This document shows positions 39,535 to 48,564 of a stretch of DNA of 64,000 bases, piece after piece. The stretch is from Brevibacillus laterosporus (GTDB taxonomy: Bacteria > Bacillota > Bacilli > Brevibacillales > Brevibacillaceae), in assembly GCA_007833815.1 (NCBI GenBank), contig CP033464.1, positions 2,241,501-2,305,500 on the forward strand, in the 5' to 3' direction. The position numbers and the translations under genes were made by a program. The notes under the pieces are model-generated. The model was not told the DNA's origin and made no database searches. It saw only the letters and a list, made by a program, of their open reading frames with translations. Within the stretch, counting starts at the first letter, position 1. Each line of letters opens with the position of its first letter.

Positions 39535-40319
39535 TATTTGTCCTAACATGCTGCCATAAAGGGGAGAACGACGATCCTCGCCGACCAAATTGGACGAGTA
39601 TAGGACTGATATTCGTAAGAAGTCTAAGGAGAACTAGAGAAGCAAGAGGGCACTACACGTCAGAAGAGAAGGAATCATGCTTGTACTACGGTACTACCAT
39701 TCCGGACTGAAGGTTCCTGAACCGAGATATCTTACTAGGGAACGTGACAGAAGGGCAGAGTTTTAACCGATTCGCCTATGTGAATGGTGATCCAGTAGGG
39801 TTTATTGATCCGCTGGGACTGGCAGGACTTGGGACTAATGATTGTCCGAAGCGGAATAAGAGGAAGGGTAAATCCTCGAACTCAAAGTTTGAATTTGATT
39901 ATGATAAAGAACGAGAGATAGGCATTAAGCGAATAACAGATGAATTTGGTGGGGTGATTGAAGGTGTTGCAAACAGAAGTAAAACACTTAATCCTAAAGA
40001 AATCAGATTCATGCAAAGTACTATTACTAATAAAACTGGTCAATATACGGTACTTGATAATGCTAAGACATTTTCAGAAAACCCTTCTAAAATATTTGAA
40101 TTAAACCCGATAAGAGCTTGGCAGGACGGGAAGGGGAATATATGGACACTTGACCATAGAAGGTTAGGGGCTTCTAGACTTGCAGATTTAGATAAAATTC
40201 CAGTTCATTGGGCTTCTAAAGCTGAGGTTTATCAAGATGCATGGAAACTTTCTAAAAAGGTCGACGGTAAATCTATCGTTTTAAAAATTGGCAAAGGCTT
40301 AAAGGAAATTATCCAATAG
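39535..40319 (+). pseudogene. Silent Rhs tip D (ParB/Srx-like toxin)
   Basis: A decayed Rhs core stretch (39535-39720, several stops; GNYLS, TTILADQIGRV, GELEKQEGTT still visible and more diverged than other copies) leads to an open frame from 39744 (GTG, no ribosome site). After GLGTNDCPKRNK the tip of about 140 residues contains IRFMQSTITNKTGQYTVLDN, IRAWQDGKGNIWTLDHRRLG and a basic C-terminus. TLDHRRL with a preceding R.W.D is like ParB/Srx-fold nucleases, a tentative match. Tip E at 41.6 kb is a clear homologue. Confidence 0.7.
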
Positions 40320-40331
40320 GAGGACGTACCT

Positions 40332-40586
40332 TTGAAGATTCATGATAAATTGGCAAATGTAAGAGATGTGGAAGATTTCATAAGTTTTATTTATGCATTA
40401 GCTGAAGATTTTGAGCAAAACCCAAGTCAGTGGGCGAATACAGACCTTACAGATTTTCTTAATGGAATTGCATCATGGGTTGAGGATAGATACGAACTAA
40501 TTGAAAAATCAAAGGAAGAGTTTTCGAAAAATGTAAATTGGAATTCGATAGCTACAATTTTATTTGTAGGAAGTAGATACGAGTAA
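40332..40586 (+). CDS. DUF7660-like immunity protein for tip D
   Basis: An 84-residue acidic helical protein from TTG after ATAGGAGG, 12 nt behind tip D. DVEDFISFIYALAEDFEQNP, WANTDLTDFLNGIASWVED and NWNSIATILFVGSRYE are shared in pattern with the protein at 42000 that follows the homologous tip E, so toxin and immunity have diverged together. The family resembles DUF7660. Probably cognate immunity. Confidence 0.7.
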   Translation: MKIHDKLANVRDVEDFISFIYALAEDFEQNPSQWANTDLTDFLNGIASWVEDRYELIEKSKEEFSKNVNWNSIATILFVGSRYE

Positions 40587-40719
40587 TTGCTTTTCTCTAG
40601 AAAAAGAAACAAAACAGACCAGAGAGATGGAAATGGATTTGAGCCAAGATTTGGACACGGATTGTCTATTCGGGTCTGTCGGGATTTTTGTGTAAAACTT
40701 GTTTATTCTCTCAACAAAA

Positions 40720-40858
40720 TCTTACAATACAATCAACAAACCAAACACTAAAAAATTTGACGAACACGCTTGTTAAACTTTCAAAGGCTTATTTTTACTT
40801 GATTGATGAGGAGGAATGAGCCTTTTTTGTATGCCCAAAATCAAAGGAGGAGAAGGAA
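40720..40858 (+). repeat. Leader repeat with hairpin, copy 1
   Basis: Contains TCAACAAACCAAACACTAA, a hairpin (AAAGGCTTATTTT ... GGAATGAGCCTTTTTT) and ATGCCCAAAATCAAAGGAGG. A related copy is at 52845-52985 with a compensated stem, and a partial one at 52433-52470. It looks like a mobile or duplicated 5' leader that joins Rhs-type cassettes. The gap 40587-40860 contains only this. Confidence 0.6.
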
Positions 40859-40859
40859 A

Positions 40860-41009
40860 ATGACAAAACAAGTACAGGAAAAGGTAGGTTTAATTGCACA
40901 GGCGGAAGTAGAGTCTCAGGCAATCGTAGAGGAAGTAAGAGGCTACTGTCAAAAAACACGAGATTTACGGCAACAGGCAGACGAGTTAAGACTCTCCGGC
41001 AGTATCTGA
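40860..41009 (+). CDS. Small unrecognised ORF fused to Rhs joint
   Basis: ATG after AAAGGAGGAGAAGG opens a 49-residue helical sequence (MTKQVQEKVGLIAQAEVESQ, then EVRGYCQKTRDLRQQADELR) that ends where Rhs core DNA begins. It looks like the N-terminus of a longer protein cut by recombination. No family recognised. Confidence 0.4.
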   Translation: MTKQVQEKVGLIAQAEVESQAIVEEVRGYCQKTRDLRQQADELRLSGSI

Positions 41010-41988
41010 TCAAAGACAGTTCGACCAAATGGAACCATCGAGCAACGCAGCTACGATGCCGCCGGACAAATGGTACGTCTATGGGATCAAAACCGCCAAG
41101 GAATCATGCTTCAGAAATACCGCTACTGTACAATGAGCTAGGGCAAATTGTGCAAGAAGAGGAAAGGCAGTACACCTATGACGCTTTAAAACGAAGCCCG
41201 AAAGCTTATTATGTGTACGGACAAGGCCTAATCGGGCGAGAGGATACGCAAGGGAATTACTTGTCGTATCATACGGACATGCGTGGAAGTACCACGATGC
41301 TGAGTGATTGGAGCGGACGCGTCCTGACCGCTACAGCTACGGCGTGTATGGAGAATTAGAACAGCACGATGGTACAACCTTCCAACCGTATTGTTATAAT
41401 GGTAGAGATGGTGTCATGACCGACCCGAATGGCTTGTATTACATGAGGGCACGGTACTACCATCCCGGACTGAAGCGTTTCCTGAACCGAGATATCTTAC
41501 CAGGGGACGTGACGGAAGGGCAGACCTTTAACCGATTTGCCTATGTGAATGGTGATCCAGTAGGGTTTATTGATCCGCTGGGGTTGGCGGGGCTTGGGTC
41601 TGATGATTGTCCGAAGCGGAATAAGGAGAAGGGTAATGGTAACAAACCAGATAAATTAGATCCAAAACAAATTAACTTTATGCAAAGTACTGCAAAAAAT
41701 AATACTGGTAAGTATACCGTTCTAGAAAATGCTTCAGCTTTAAAATCAGGAGAACTTAAACCAAGTGATTTACCTACTATGAGAGTATGGAAAGATGAGA
41801 CTGGAAAAACATGGACTCTTGACCATAGAAGACTCGCAGCATATAGATTAGCAGACCTTAAAGGAGTGCCTGTTGAATGGGCATCTAAAGAACTTGTTGA
41901 AGATCAAATCTGGAAAATGAGTACCAAAAACGGAGGTAAGTCAATAAAACTAAAACTTGGAAACGGTAAGTTTATTATCGTTAAATAG
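41008..41988 (+). pseudogene. Silent Rhs tip E (ParB/Srx-like toxin)
   Basis: Mosaic Rhs fragment: starts at LIKTVRPNGTIEQRSYD, is frameshifted near 41127 (TACTGTAC for TACGTGTAC), has a deletion joining DALKR to SPKAYYVYGQ, and a second frameshift near 41326 before DRYSYGVYGEL. It is then open through GLGSDDCPK into a 120-residue tip homologous to tip D: INFMQSTAKNNTGKYTVLEN, MRVWKDETGKTWTLDHRRLA and KLGNGKFIIVK. The tip itself is intact while the core is broken three times, so it survives as a donor. Confidence 0.75.
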
Positions 41989-41999
41989 GAGGAAATAGA

Positions 42000-42254
42000 A
42001 TGAGATTGTCCCAACGAGTAAAGATAATCAAGACAAAAGAGGATTTTGTTGAATTTCTTGGTTTACTTGTAAATGACTTTGAAAACAATCGTGACGAGTG
42101 GGAGAATGAATCTGTTGATTCGTACTTGGCAGGAATGCAATCTTGGATTGAAGATTCGGAAGGCTATTATGAGAACAGTAATATACCATTACCAGATAAT
42201 ATTGATTGGAATTTTTTTGCAAATGTACTATATGCCGCAAAAATTTATGAATAA
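42000..42254 (+). CDS. DUF7660-like immunity protein for tip E
   Basis: An 84-residue acidic protein, ATG after AGGAGG, 11 nt behind tip E. KTKEDFVEFLGLLVNDFENN, SYLAGMQSWIEDSEGYYEN and NFFANVLYAAKIYE align with the immunity protein at 40332. It is intact with a good ribosome site, although its toxin core is broken, so selection may keep immunity alone. Confidence 0.75.
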   Translation: MRLSQRVKIIKTKEDFVEFLGLLVNDFENNRDEWENESVDSYLAGMQSWIEDSEGYYENSNIPLPDNIDWNFFANVLYAAKIYE

Positions 42255-42308
42255 GAAAACAAGTAACAGGTCGTTGATGATTTAATTATTATGTTATAAA
42301 TTTTTGTA

Positions 42309-42349
42309 ACCTTGATTGGCTTAATGCCTTTCAAGGTTTCTTTTTTTTG
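42309..42349 (+). terminator. Intrinsic terminator, repeated type 2
   Basis: AACCTTGA ... TCAAGGTT with a following T-run (TTGATTGGCTTAATGCCTTTCAA core). The same motif recurs at 50284-50320, half of it is left beside the IS at about 45068, and a variant is at 56150-56200. Confidence 0.75.
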
Positions 42350-42410
42350 GCTACCCAGTGCCGAATGCATCCCCCGTTCAACCAATATCACACATAACCT
42401 ATGTAATATC
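42350..42410 (+). repeat. Post-cassette repeat, copy 2
   Basis: GCTACCCAGTGCCGAATGCATC followed by TTCAACCAATATCACACATAACC; matches the elements at 29310 and 52347 and lies right after the type 2 terminator. Confidence 0.55.
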
Positions 42411-42427
42411 CCACAATTAAACTTATG

Positions 42428-43987
42428 TGAATCAATTTCATAAATCAGAGCCCTACGGGCCCAAGAGTTTTTGAGCATAGAAAAAGGAGTACCTCCCCAA
42501 ATCTCTAATAAGTTAAGTGCGACCCAAACTTAAGAGGTGGTGGTGACTCCCAATGTCTATTATAAAACAAGGAAGCCTATTTGATATACAGGAATTATTC
42601 GACTTAGAACCTCCCAAACGTTTTGAGGCTATTTTCTCCACTCTTGACATTGAACCGCTTCTTTTCTCTATTTCCAAAAAGTCGATCTATGGTGCTCCTA
42701 CCGAGTTGAATTATGCTGCCATGCTATATTCTCTGGTCGCTCGAATCGTAGAACGAATTCCCACTGTGAAAGATTTACGAAAACGACTAAAACATGACTT
42801 TATCTTTCGAATGGAATGCGGTTTTCTGTTTTCTGACAATCTTCCTTCCGAGGCATCGTACTCTCGTCTCGTTCAGAAGCTTTCTGAAACAGCACACCTC
42901 AATAAAGTCCAAGACAAGTTACTGTTGCAAGCGATACAGGAAGGGTTCATAGGCGATGAAGCAATTGCCATCGATGCAACCCATTTTGAATCCCGTGATC
43001 GAGGTGTGGCAAAAGAAAAAAAGACGAAACCAGAATTGAAAAAACGTGGACGTAAATCAAAAGCAGAAAAAGATATCTACGACAAGCAAAAGCAAGAAAA
43101 GGAAGCCCAGAAGTCCTTATATGAAAAAACCATTGCAGCTCAACTGGATGTGACGTTGGAGGACCTACGGTACCAAGTTCCTATCAAACCTGCTTGGGGA
43201 ATAAAGAAAAATAGTGATGGAAAGAACATGTTTTGGTTTGGATACAAAGCTCATCTTGCAGTCAGTACGAAAAGTCAATATATTCTTTGCTCCCTCATGT
43301 CCTCTGGAAGTATGAACGATGGGAAAGCAGCGATTCCTTTGTTGAAAGGAATTCAAACTGTCCTTCCCAATCACATGCGATATGCAATCATGGATGCGGG
43401 ATATGACTATGTCCCGATCTATCAACAAATCGGACGAATGAACGCACAAGCGATTATTGCTTACAACAAGCGGAATGAAGGAGAAATGGTTGGATTCGAT
43501 TCACATTTTGCGCCACCTTGTGTCCGAGAATGCTCTTATCGTTACGACAGTTATGATAAGAAGTACAAAACGTTGAAATTTGTACGGCCAAAAGAATGTA
43601 AAGACTGTCCATTGAATCAGGATTCTCTCTGTCAAAAAGTCTATAAAATTAAGGCTGAAACCGATCTTCGAAAGTACACCGCGCCAGCCAGAGGAACAAA
43701 AACGTGGGAAGAACTATATGACCAGAGAACAGCCGTAGAGCGAGTACATGCTTATTTGAAGGAGTTCTTTCAGCTAAACAATGTCCGATATCGCACAGGA
43801 AAGAGGGCAAAAGTCCATTTTGACTTGGTTACTCTTGTTTATAATGCATCCAAGTTAGCAGTGGATCGAATTCGTAGGAACTGGCAAGTAGGATGAAAGT
43901 AGCAGCTTAATTTTTTCAAAAAAACAGCATTAATCCCGTAGGGATAGTCTAATTATTTTTGGAAAAAGCCTTTATGAAATTGATTCA
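42428..43987 (+). mobile_element. Intact IS1182-like insertion sequence
   Basis: 1560 bp bounded by perfect 17-bp inverted repeats (TGAATCAATTTCATAAA at 42428-42444 and its complement at 43971-43987). Internally, imperfect hairpins with CCCTACGGG lie near both ends. It carries one complete transposase gene and separates tips E and F. Target duplications are not obvious. Confidence 0.85.
42553..43896 (+). CDS. DDE transposase, IS1182-like
   Basis: A 447-residue transposase; ATG after AGAGGTGGTGG. The N-terminal part carries DUF772-like helices (RIVERIPTVKDLRKRLKHDF), a first Asp in AIDATHFESRDRG (about residue 140), an insertion with a basic KKRGRKSKAEKD stretch, a second Asp in IMDAGYDYVPIYQQ (about 280), a CKDCPL...C Cys cluster and the terminal Glu in QRTAVERVHAYLKEF (about 397). 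All catalytic positions seem present, so this copy could drive movement of the shorter copies, which share its ends. Confidence 0.85.
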   Translation: MSIIKQGSLFDIQELFDLEPPKRFEAIFSTLDIEPLLFSISKKSIYGAPTELNYAAMLYSLVARIVERIPTVKDLRKRLKHDFIFRMECGFLFSDNLPSEASYSRLVQKLSETAHLNKVQDKLLLQAIQEGFIGDEAIAIDATHFESRDRGVAKEKKTKPELKKRGRKSKAEKDIYDKQKQEKEAQKSLYEKTIAAQLDVTLEDLRYQVPIKPAWGIKKNSDGKNMFWFGYKAHLAVSTKSQYILCSLMSSGSMNDGKAAIPLLKGIQTVLPNHMRYAIMDAGYDYVPIYQQIGRMNAQAIIAYNKRNEGEMVGFDSHFAPPCVRECSYRYDSYDKKYKTLKFVRPKECKDCPLNQDSLCQKVYKIKAETDLRKYTAPARGTKTWEELYDQRTAVERVHAYLKEFFQLNNVRYRTGKRAKVHFDLVTLVYNASKLAVDRIRRNWQVG

Positions 43988-44094
43988 TGTAATGAAAAAA
44001 AGTTAGATAGAGACGAGAATGTAGACATTATAAGCAAGATACTTTCTGCTGAAAAATAAATTAAAAGAACTTCGATAATATGCCACATGATACT

Positions 44095-44570
44095 TTTCCG
44101 GACTGAAGCGGTTCCTAAACCGAGATATCTTACGCGGGGACGTGGCGGAAGGGCAGACCTTTAACCGATTTGCCTATGTGAATGGTAATCCAGTAGGTTT
44201 TATTGATCCGTTGGGATTGGCGGGGCTTGGGTCTGATGATTGTCCGAAGCGGAATAAGGAGAAGGGTAAAGCTGAGGGTACGGGTAAAGTCAAGACATAC
44301 GAGCAAGCTCGAAATGAAGCACTGTCTTGGTTGGAGCAAAGAGGCTTCAAATCTGAAAAACAAACCTTTGGAAAGTTTGGGTATACTAAAAATGAACCTA
44401 TCGGTAGGCAAACAAATGACGGTAAAGTAGGTTTTAGAATCGAGCATGATAGTAGGAGTGGAGCGCATATTAATGTTTGGGCTGGAAAAGAAAAAGGTCC
44501 GCATTTTGAATTTGATGCATCTGAGAAAATCGTTAAAAAAATACAAAATCTTTTTAGAAGAAGGGGTTAA
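44095..44570 (+). pseudogene. Silent Rhs tip F (unassigned toxin)
   Basis: A short Rhs core remnant (SGLKRFLNRDILRGDVAEGQ) enters an open frame at 44142 (GTG) through GLAGLGSDDCPK. The tip of about 95 residues is basic: TYEQARNEALSWLEQRGFKS, GKVGFRIEHDSRSGAHINVW and AGKEKGPHFEFDASEKIV. The SRSGAHINVWAGKEKGPHF block is a pattern I have seen at the end of polymorphic toxins but I cannot name the family. There is no independent start or promoter. It follows the intact IS by about 110 bp. Confidence 0.7.
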
Positions 44571-44575
44571 TTTTT

Positions 44576-45016
44576 TTGAGTATTTATGATGATGAACTAG
44601 TAAAGGATCTAGTACTAAATGAGCTAAATAAGTGTGTCAAAGTAATAAAAAATCCAGAAACTTATCTAAATTTAATAGAACAAAAATTTGGTTTTAATGG
44701 TTCAAAAATAGATTGGTTGCAAACTAATATGCACTGTAGTAATGAGTCGAATAATGAATCTTTACTTACTGATGCTAGTCTATTCATTACTGAACTAAAA
44801 GAAAAATACTTGCATAATAACATTCGAGTAATGTATATAGGCGATAGTCTTACAGAGTTTGGGTATCAGTTCGAAATAAAGGATATAGAACAGATATTAG
44901 TCTATTTTTTAGACATTCCACAGCACCATTATTTCATACCTTTAGAAGGTGATTGGTGTCTTTGTATATCGTATGAAAACTATTTAGATTTCGGATTTAG
45001 TTTAAACAGGAATTAG
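44576..45016 (+). CDS. Probable immunity protein for tip F
   Basis: A 146-residue acidic protein starting at TTG, 5 nt after the tip F stop, with GAAGAAGGGG upstream. Helical N-terminus (DDELVKDLVLNELNKCVKV) and a beta/aromatic C-terminus (YFIPLEGDWCLCISYENYLD). No family recognised. Tight coupling to the tip supports immunity. Confidence 0.6.
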   Translation: MSIYDDELVKDLVLNELNKCVKVIKNPETYLNLIEQKFGFNGSKIDWLQTNMHCSNESNNESLLTDASLFITELKEKYLHNNIRVMYIGDSLTEFGYQFEIKDIEQILVYFLDIPQHHYFIPLEGDWCLCISYENYLDFGFSLNRN

Positions 45017-45078
45017 TTTCAAGAGTCAGGTACAGGAGTAAATCAAAGAATATAAAAAGCAAAAAAACCTTGATTGGC

Positions 45079-45139
45079 TGATATGCTCCCCTTGTGGTAG
45101 ACAGTTGAAATAATATAACTGTTTCCTTACAAGGAGGAG
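45079..45139 (+). repeat. 61-bp stub of a second IS3-type end
   Basis: An exact 61-bp inverted copy of 46798-46858 (the transposase-proximal end of the adjacent element), abutting the other end at 45140. It is the leftover of a second, opposite copy or an aborted one-ended event. Confidence 0.85.
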
Positions 45140-45216
45140 TGAACTGCCCCCCGTCAAGTAGACAATGGAAAAATAAAAGATCAGACACCAACTATTCACT
45201 TAGGTTGGTGTCTTTC

Positions 45217-46020
45217 TTATGATGCTGAACTTTGAAGGTATTGCCTGTATTCCAAAGGTGTCATACAGTTTAGTCTTTTCTGGTATCGATGGTTATTGTA
45301 GTAATTTATGTATTCCATAATTGCTACTTCCAGCTCTTTGTATGTATTGAATTTATTGAGATCATACATTTCGGATTTTATCATTCCCCAAAACGATTCC
45401 ATCGGGCCATTGTCTATGCACCTAGATACCCTCGACATGCTTTGTATCATTCCTGCATCGTCCAGTTTTTTCTTGAATTTTTTGCTCGTATATTGGAACC
45501 CTCGGTCACTATGAAAGATAGGTTTAGCATTAGGATATGACTGATGTGCAATATCAAAAGTTCTAAAAACAAGTTCATTGTTGTTGGAATGCCCGATCAC
45601 AAAAGAAACAATACTTTTATCTGACAAATCCAGGATTGCACTCAAATAAGCCTTGCTTTGAAGGCCATACTTCATTTCCGTCACGTCAGTGAGCCATTTT
45701 GTACCGAATCCATCGGATTCGAAATCTCTGTTCAAGACATTTTCCGTCGTAATTTCAGGCGTTGAAGGAATGTAATTCTTTTTCTTTCTGCGGCATACCG
45801 ATTTTATTTGTAAGATACACATGAGTCTGTATATCCGTTTATGGTTAACAGTAAGATTGTGTTGTCGGTTTAGTTTGATTGTCATCTGACGATATCCAAG
45901 GATTCCATCTCTTTCTTCATAGGCATCCTTAATCATGAGAAGCAACTCTTTGTTGAATTTCTCGTTATTACTTTCTTTCCTGTTTAGCCATTTATAATAC
46001 GAAGAACGTTGAATCCCCAT
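45217..46020 (-). CDS. IS3-family transposase OrfB (integrase core)
   Basis: A 267-residue open part of OrfB with the HTH_21-like region (GIQRSSYYKWLNRKESNNEK) and rve integrase core: WLTDVTEMKYG (first Asp), IFHSDRGFQYTS (second Asp) and GPMESFWGMIKSEMY (Glu, 35 residues on), ending YQKRLNCMTPLEYR. Codons upstream of 46020 continue the frame back to OrfA, so it is probably made as an OrfAB fusion by -1 slippage at the A/G run near 46115-46123. Confidence 0.9.
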   Translation of the reverse strand: MGIQRSSYYKWLNRKESNNEKFNKELLLMIKDAYEERDGILGYRQMTIKLNRQHNLTVNHKRIYRLMCILQIKSVCRRKKKNYIPSTPEITTENVLNRDFESDGFGTKWLTDVTEMKYGLQSKAYLSAILDLSDKSIVSFVIGHSNNNELVFRTFDIAHQSYPNAKPIFHSDRGFQYTSKKFKKKLDDAGMIQSMSRVSRCIDNGPMESFWGMIKSEMYDLNKFNTYKELEVAIMEYINYYNNHRYQKRLNCMTPLEYRQYLQSSAS

Positions 46021-46106
46021 GTTTTCACAGAGTTGACTAATGGGATATAATTTACTGTCATGAAGATCGCGTATGGCAAAATATACAGGTTCATATCGGA
46101 CTTGGC

Positions 46107-46790
46107 TTAGAATCGCCCCCTTTGGATTTCGTCCAGCTTTTTTAGTAAGTCAATCTCCATTTGCTTTCTTCTGTTCTCAGCTTGAAGCAGCTTATTATGT
46201 GCCCTCAGTTTCTCCACTTCGGACATCTCATCTTCAGATTTTCGCTTTCCACGTTTATCCTGAAGTGCATCTACACCAGATTTAATGTATTTATTTGTCC
46301 AAGAATAAACTTGCTGATAGGATACCTGAAATTTCTGTGCGGTTTGGGCATAATTGTGTTGATGTTCTATACAGAATCTTACGATTTCAATTCTTTCCTT
46401 GTAAGTAGTTGCTCGTCCTTTTGTCATGATTGGCGTTCCTCCTGAGCCGGAAGCTTTCGGCTTCTCATGACCATTATACTTCAGGATCCAGTTACGCAGT
46501 TGGCGGGTTGATTTGATGCCATATCTTTTACATATATCCATGTGAGAACCACGACTAGCCAGATAATCCTCGACAGCTGTTTTCTTTAATTCTGTGGAAT
46601 AGGAGGAGTTCTTGGATGTATTGAGCAATCCGTTTGGACCTAATGATTGATAAGTTTGAAGCCATTGTTTAATAGATGGAAAGGAAACATCTAGAAGATT
46701 TGCTAAATGATTAAGCGAATCTTCCCCACGAAGATATTTTTCAATAGCTGCAATCTTTTCTGACCCAGATATTTTTGCTTTATGGGACAT
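46107..46790 (-). CDS. IS3-family transposase OrfA
   Basis: A 227-residue protein with two helix-turn-helix units (SGSEKIAAIEKYLRGEDSLN and RATTYKERIEIVRFCIEHQH) and a C-terminal leucine-zipper-like coiled coil (EVEKLRAHNKLLQAENRRKQ). It binds the element ends. The 3' end carries the AAAGGGGG slip site. Confidence 0.9.
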   Translation of the reverse strand: MSHKAKISGSEKIAAIEKYLRGEDSLNHLANLLDVSFPSIKQWLQTYQSLGPNGLLNTSKNSSYSTELKKTAVEDYLASRGSHMDICKRYGIKSTRQLRNWILKYNGHEKPKASGSGGTPIMTKGRATTYKERIEIVRFCIEHQHNYAQTAQKFQVSYQQVYSWTNKYIKSGVDALQDKRGKRKSEDEMSEVEKLRAHNKLLQAENRRKQMEIDLLKKLDEIQRGRF

Positions 46791-46933
46791 AAAAATGCTC
46801 CTCCTTGTAAGGAAACAGTTATATTATTTCAACTGTCTACCACAAGGGGAGCATATCAGAGCATATCAATCAAACCGTTGGAGGGCTCTTTTTATTTACC
46901 TTGTAAACTTCAGAACTGAAAAACACATCGCAC

Positions 46934-47170
46934 TCACATACGTTCTACTAAGCCTACAATAATTACAGCGATAATAACTGCAAGTACAGTAAAAAGAATA
47001 TTTTTAACTGGGAAGGGCTGAGGTTTTTCCTTATTCTTATTTTCCAGATATTTGACAGTCTCCACAATAACTGGTGTTAATCCTAAGCAAATAGCAAAGT
47101 AGCGATTGACTTGGAGGGTAAGGTAAAAGGATAGGATAAGCCAAAGAGAAGAGAGTATGTACTTTAACAT
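46934..47170 (-). CDS. Small membrane protein
   Basis: 78 residues with two to three hydrophobic helices (YILSSLWLILSFYLTLQV, YFAICLGLTPVIVETV and NILFTVLAVIIAVIIVGLVE), separated by a KNKEKPQPFP loop. It lies 32 nt downstream of the secreted protein gene on the same strand, so it is probably co-transcribed, like a self-immunity protein for a bacteriocin. No family recognised. Confidence 0.65.
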   Translation of the reverse strand: MLKYILSSLWLILSFYLTLQVNRYFAICLGLTPVIVETVKYLENKNKEKPQPFPVKNILFTVLAVIIAVIIVGLVERM

Positions 47171-47202
47171 GTTATTCTCTCACTTCTTTCATAGTAGTAT
47201 GA

Positions 47203-47895
47203 TTACGGGGTACAGCTTACCGGTGTTGGTTTTCCGTCGAAAAACATGCCAGATCCACTCTCAGAATCTAATTTGGTTCGGTCAGCATTTTTGTAGAATT
47301 TAACATGGTTGTAGTATCGATATTGTTCACATTTTTTAGGGTATCTGTATTGATCGTAAGTAATGTATGCCGTAGCGCTAAAAGCTGTTATTGAGGCAAG
47401 GGCTGCATACCCCATGCTGTACGGCATTTTTGTAGTAGCTGAAAGCATGCCTGCTGCTACGGATATCCCTAATTGATTGACATTATAATCAGTCTCATAA
47501 CTTCCCATAAACTTTCCACCTGATGGCATCGAAACAGACTGTAAAGAGTGCAAGGTTAAAGGAGCAGCTTTTGACGGCTTAATAGATATTTCCTGTTTTA
47601 CGCCATCGACTAATAGTTCATTCGTTTTAGGGTCAAAAGAAATGATTATTTCTTTTTGATCTTCAATTACTTTTGAATGGACTACACCGTCTTTATCTTC
47701 AAAACGTTCAAAAGTAATTTTTTTACCATCTTGAATCACTTCTTCTTTGACTAGATCGGTAGCAAATTGTTCATTATCGAAAATAGTTACGCTATTCGAT
47801 TCTTTTGCTAGCGCATTAGAATGCTGTAGCGGAGATGCAACCATGACACCTGATATCAGTGTTCCGGCCAAAACAGATAAAACAACGCGTTTCAT
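47203..47895 (-). CDS. Secreted protein of unknown function
   Basis: 230 residues with a clear signal peptide (MKRVVLSVLAGTLISGVMVA, cut near NALA). A charged beta-rich central part (KKITFERFEDKDGVVHSKVI) precedes a hydrophobic Gly/Ala/Ser segment (about 135-180: LGISVAAGMLSATTKM, YAALASITAFSATAYI) and a Tyr/Cys-rich tail. Such a propeptide plus hydrophobic C-terminal core recalls some secreted bacteriocin-like or leaderless circular peptides, but this is only an impression. ATG follows AAGGAGGC. It lies between an IS and a YolD-like gene, outside the Rhs cassettes. Confidence 0.7.
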   Translation of the reverse strand: MKRVVLSVLAGTLISGVMVASPLQHSNALAKESNSVTIFDNEQFATDLVKEEVIQDGKKITFERFEDKDGVVHSKVIEDQKEIIISFDPKTNELLVDGVKQEISIKPSKAAPLTLHSLQSVSMPSGGKFMGSYETDYNVNQLGISVAAGMLSATTKMPYSMGYAALASITAFSATAYITYDQYRYPKKCEQYRYYNHVKFYKNADRTKLDSESGSGMFFDGKPTPVSCTP

Positions 47896-48081
47896 AATTA
47901 TATGCCTCCTTATTTAATCCATGCATATAATAATGTCAAAATTTCAAAAAAATAGCAATTATAATTATACTGATCCTTTGAATATAATTTCTTTTTTTAA
48001 TTGACCATTTCTAACCATTGCATAATCTCCTCATCATCAAATAAAATAAGAACATACATTCGTGTTTAAGGAGATGTTTCG

Positions 48082-48420
48082 ATGGCTTCTAAAATTCTTG
48101 ATCCACTTGTAACAAAATTCATCTTGCCTGAGCATGCCGAGATGTTACGCCAGCATCACGAGGATAAGAAACTGATCGAGAAGCCTATCATTGAAGAGGA
48201 TGAACTAGCCGAGTTCTGTTATCGGATATCTGACTCACGTCAGTTTGACTACGCTCTTACAATCAATTGGTGGAAAGCAACGAAAGGAGATCGAGGCGTG
48301 ATTGAATCAGCTTGGGGATGGGTAGATAAGTTTGATTCTACATTTAAGCAGGTCAAGTTAAAGAATGATGAGGATTTCTGGTGGATACCTGTTGAGGATG
48401 TAGTGAAGGTTGATATGTAA
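48082..48420 (+). CDS. YolD-like protein
   Basis: 112 residues, ATG after TTAAGGAGATG. LPEHAEMLRQHHEDKKLIEK and ITINWW-like LTINWWKA, then EFWWIPVEDVVKVDM-type ending match the YolD family, commonly paired with UV-damage DNA polymerases (UvrX/DinB) in Bacillota and phages. No polymerase gene adjoins, so this is an orphan. The upstream 186 bp, shared with the divergent secreted-protein gene, shows AT-rich sequence and no clear site. Confidence 0.8.
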   Translation: MASKILDPLVTKFILPEHAEMLRQHHEDKKLIEKPIIEEDELAEFCYRISDSRQFDYALTINWWKATKGDRGVIESAWGWVDKFDSTFKQVKLKNDEDFWWIPVEDVVKVDM

Positions 48421-48431
48421 TTTAATTAAGA

Positions 48432-48470
48432 AAGTCGTCTCCTTAAATTCAGGAAACGACTTATTTTTTT
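48432..48470 (+). terminator. Intrinsic terminator after yolD-like gene
   Basis: AAGTCGT ... ACGACTT stem with an inner CC/GG pair region and a following T-run. Confidence 0.8.
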
Positions 48471-48564
48471 GCAAACATTGCAAACCATTTTGCAAACCGA
48501 CTTCAAGGAACGCAAAGGAACGTGAAGGAACGCAACGGAATGAAGCAAAAAGATGTAGTACATC

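Larger units (their letters stand above)
45140..46858 (-). mobile_element. IS3-family (IS150-like) insertion sequence
   Basis: Ends TGAACTGCCCCCCGTCAAGTAGACA (45140-45164) and the complement of TGATATGCTCCCCTTGTGGTAGACA (46834-46858) are imperfect inverted repeats. Two overlapping-frame genes, orfA and orfB, are both on the minus strand and appear intact, so the element may be active. Confidence 0.85.

Noticed and set aside
48082-48420. YolD-like gene as part of a DNA-repair operon
   Set aside because: No UvrX/DinB polymerase follows; a terminator and Rhs remnants lie directly downstream.
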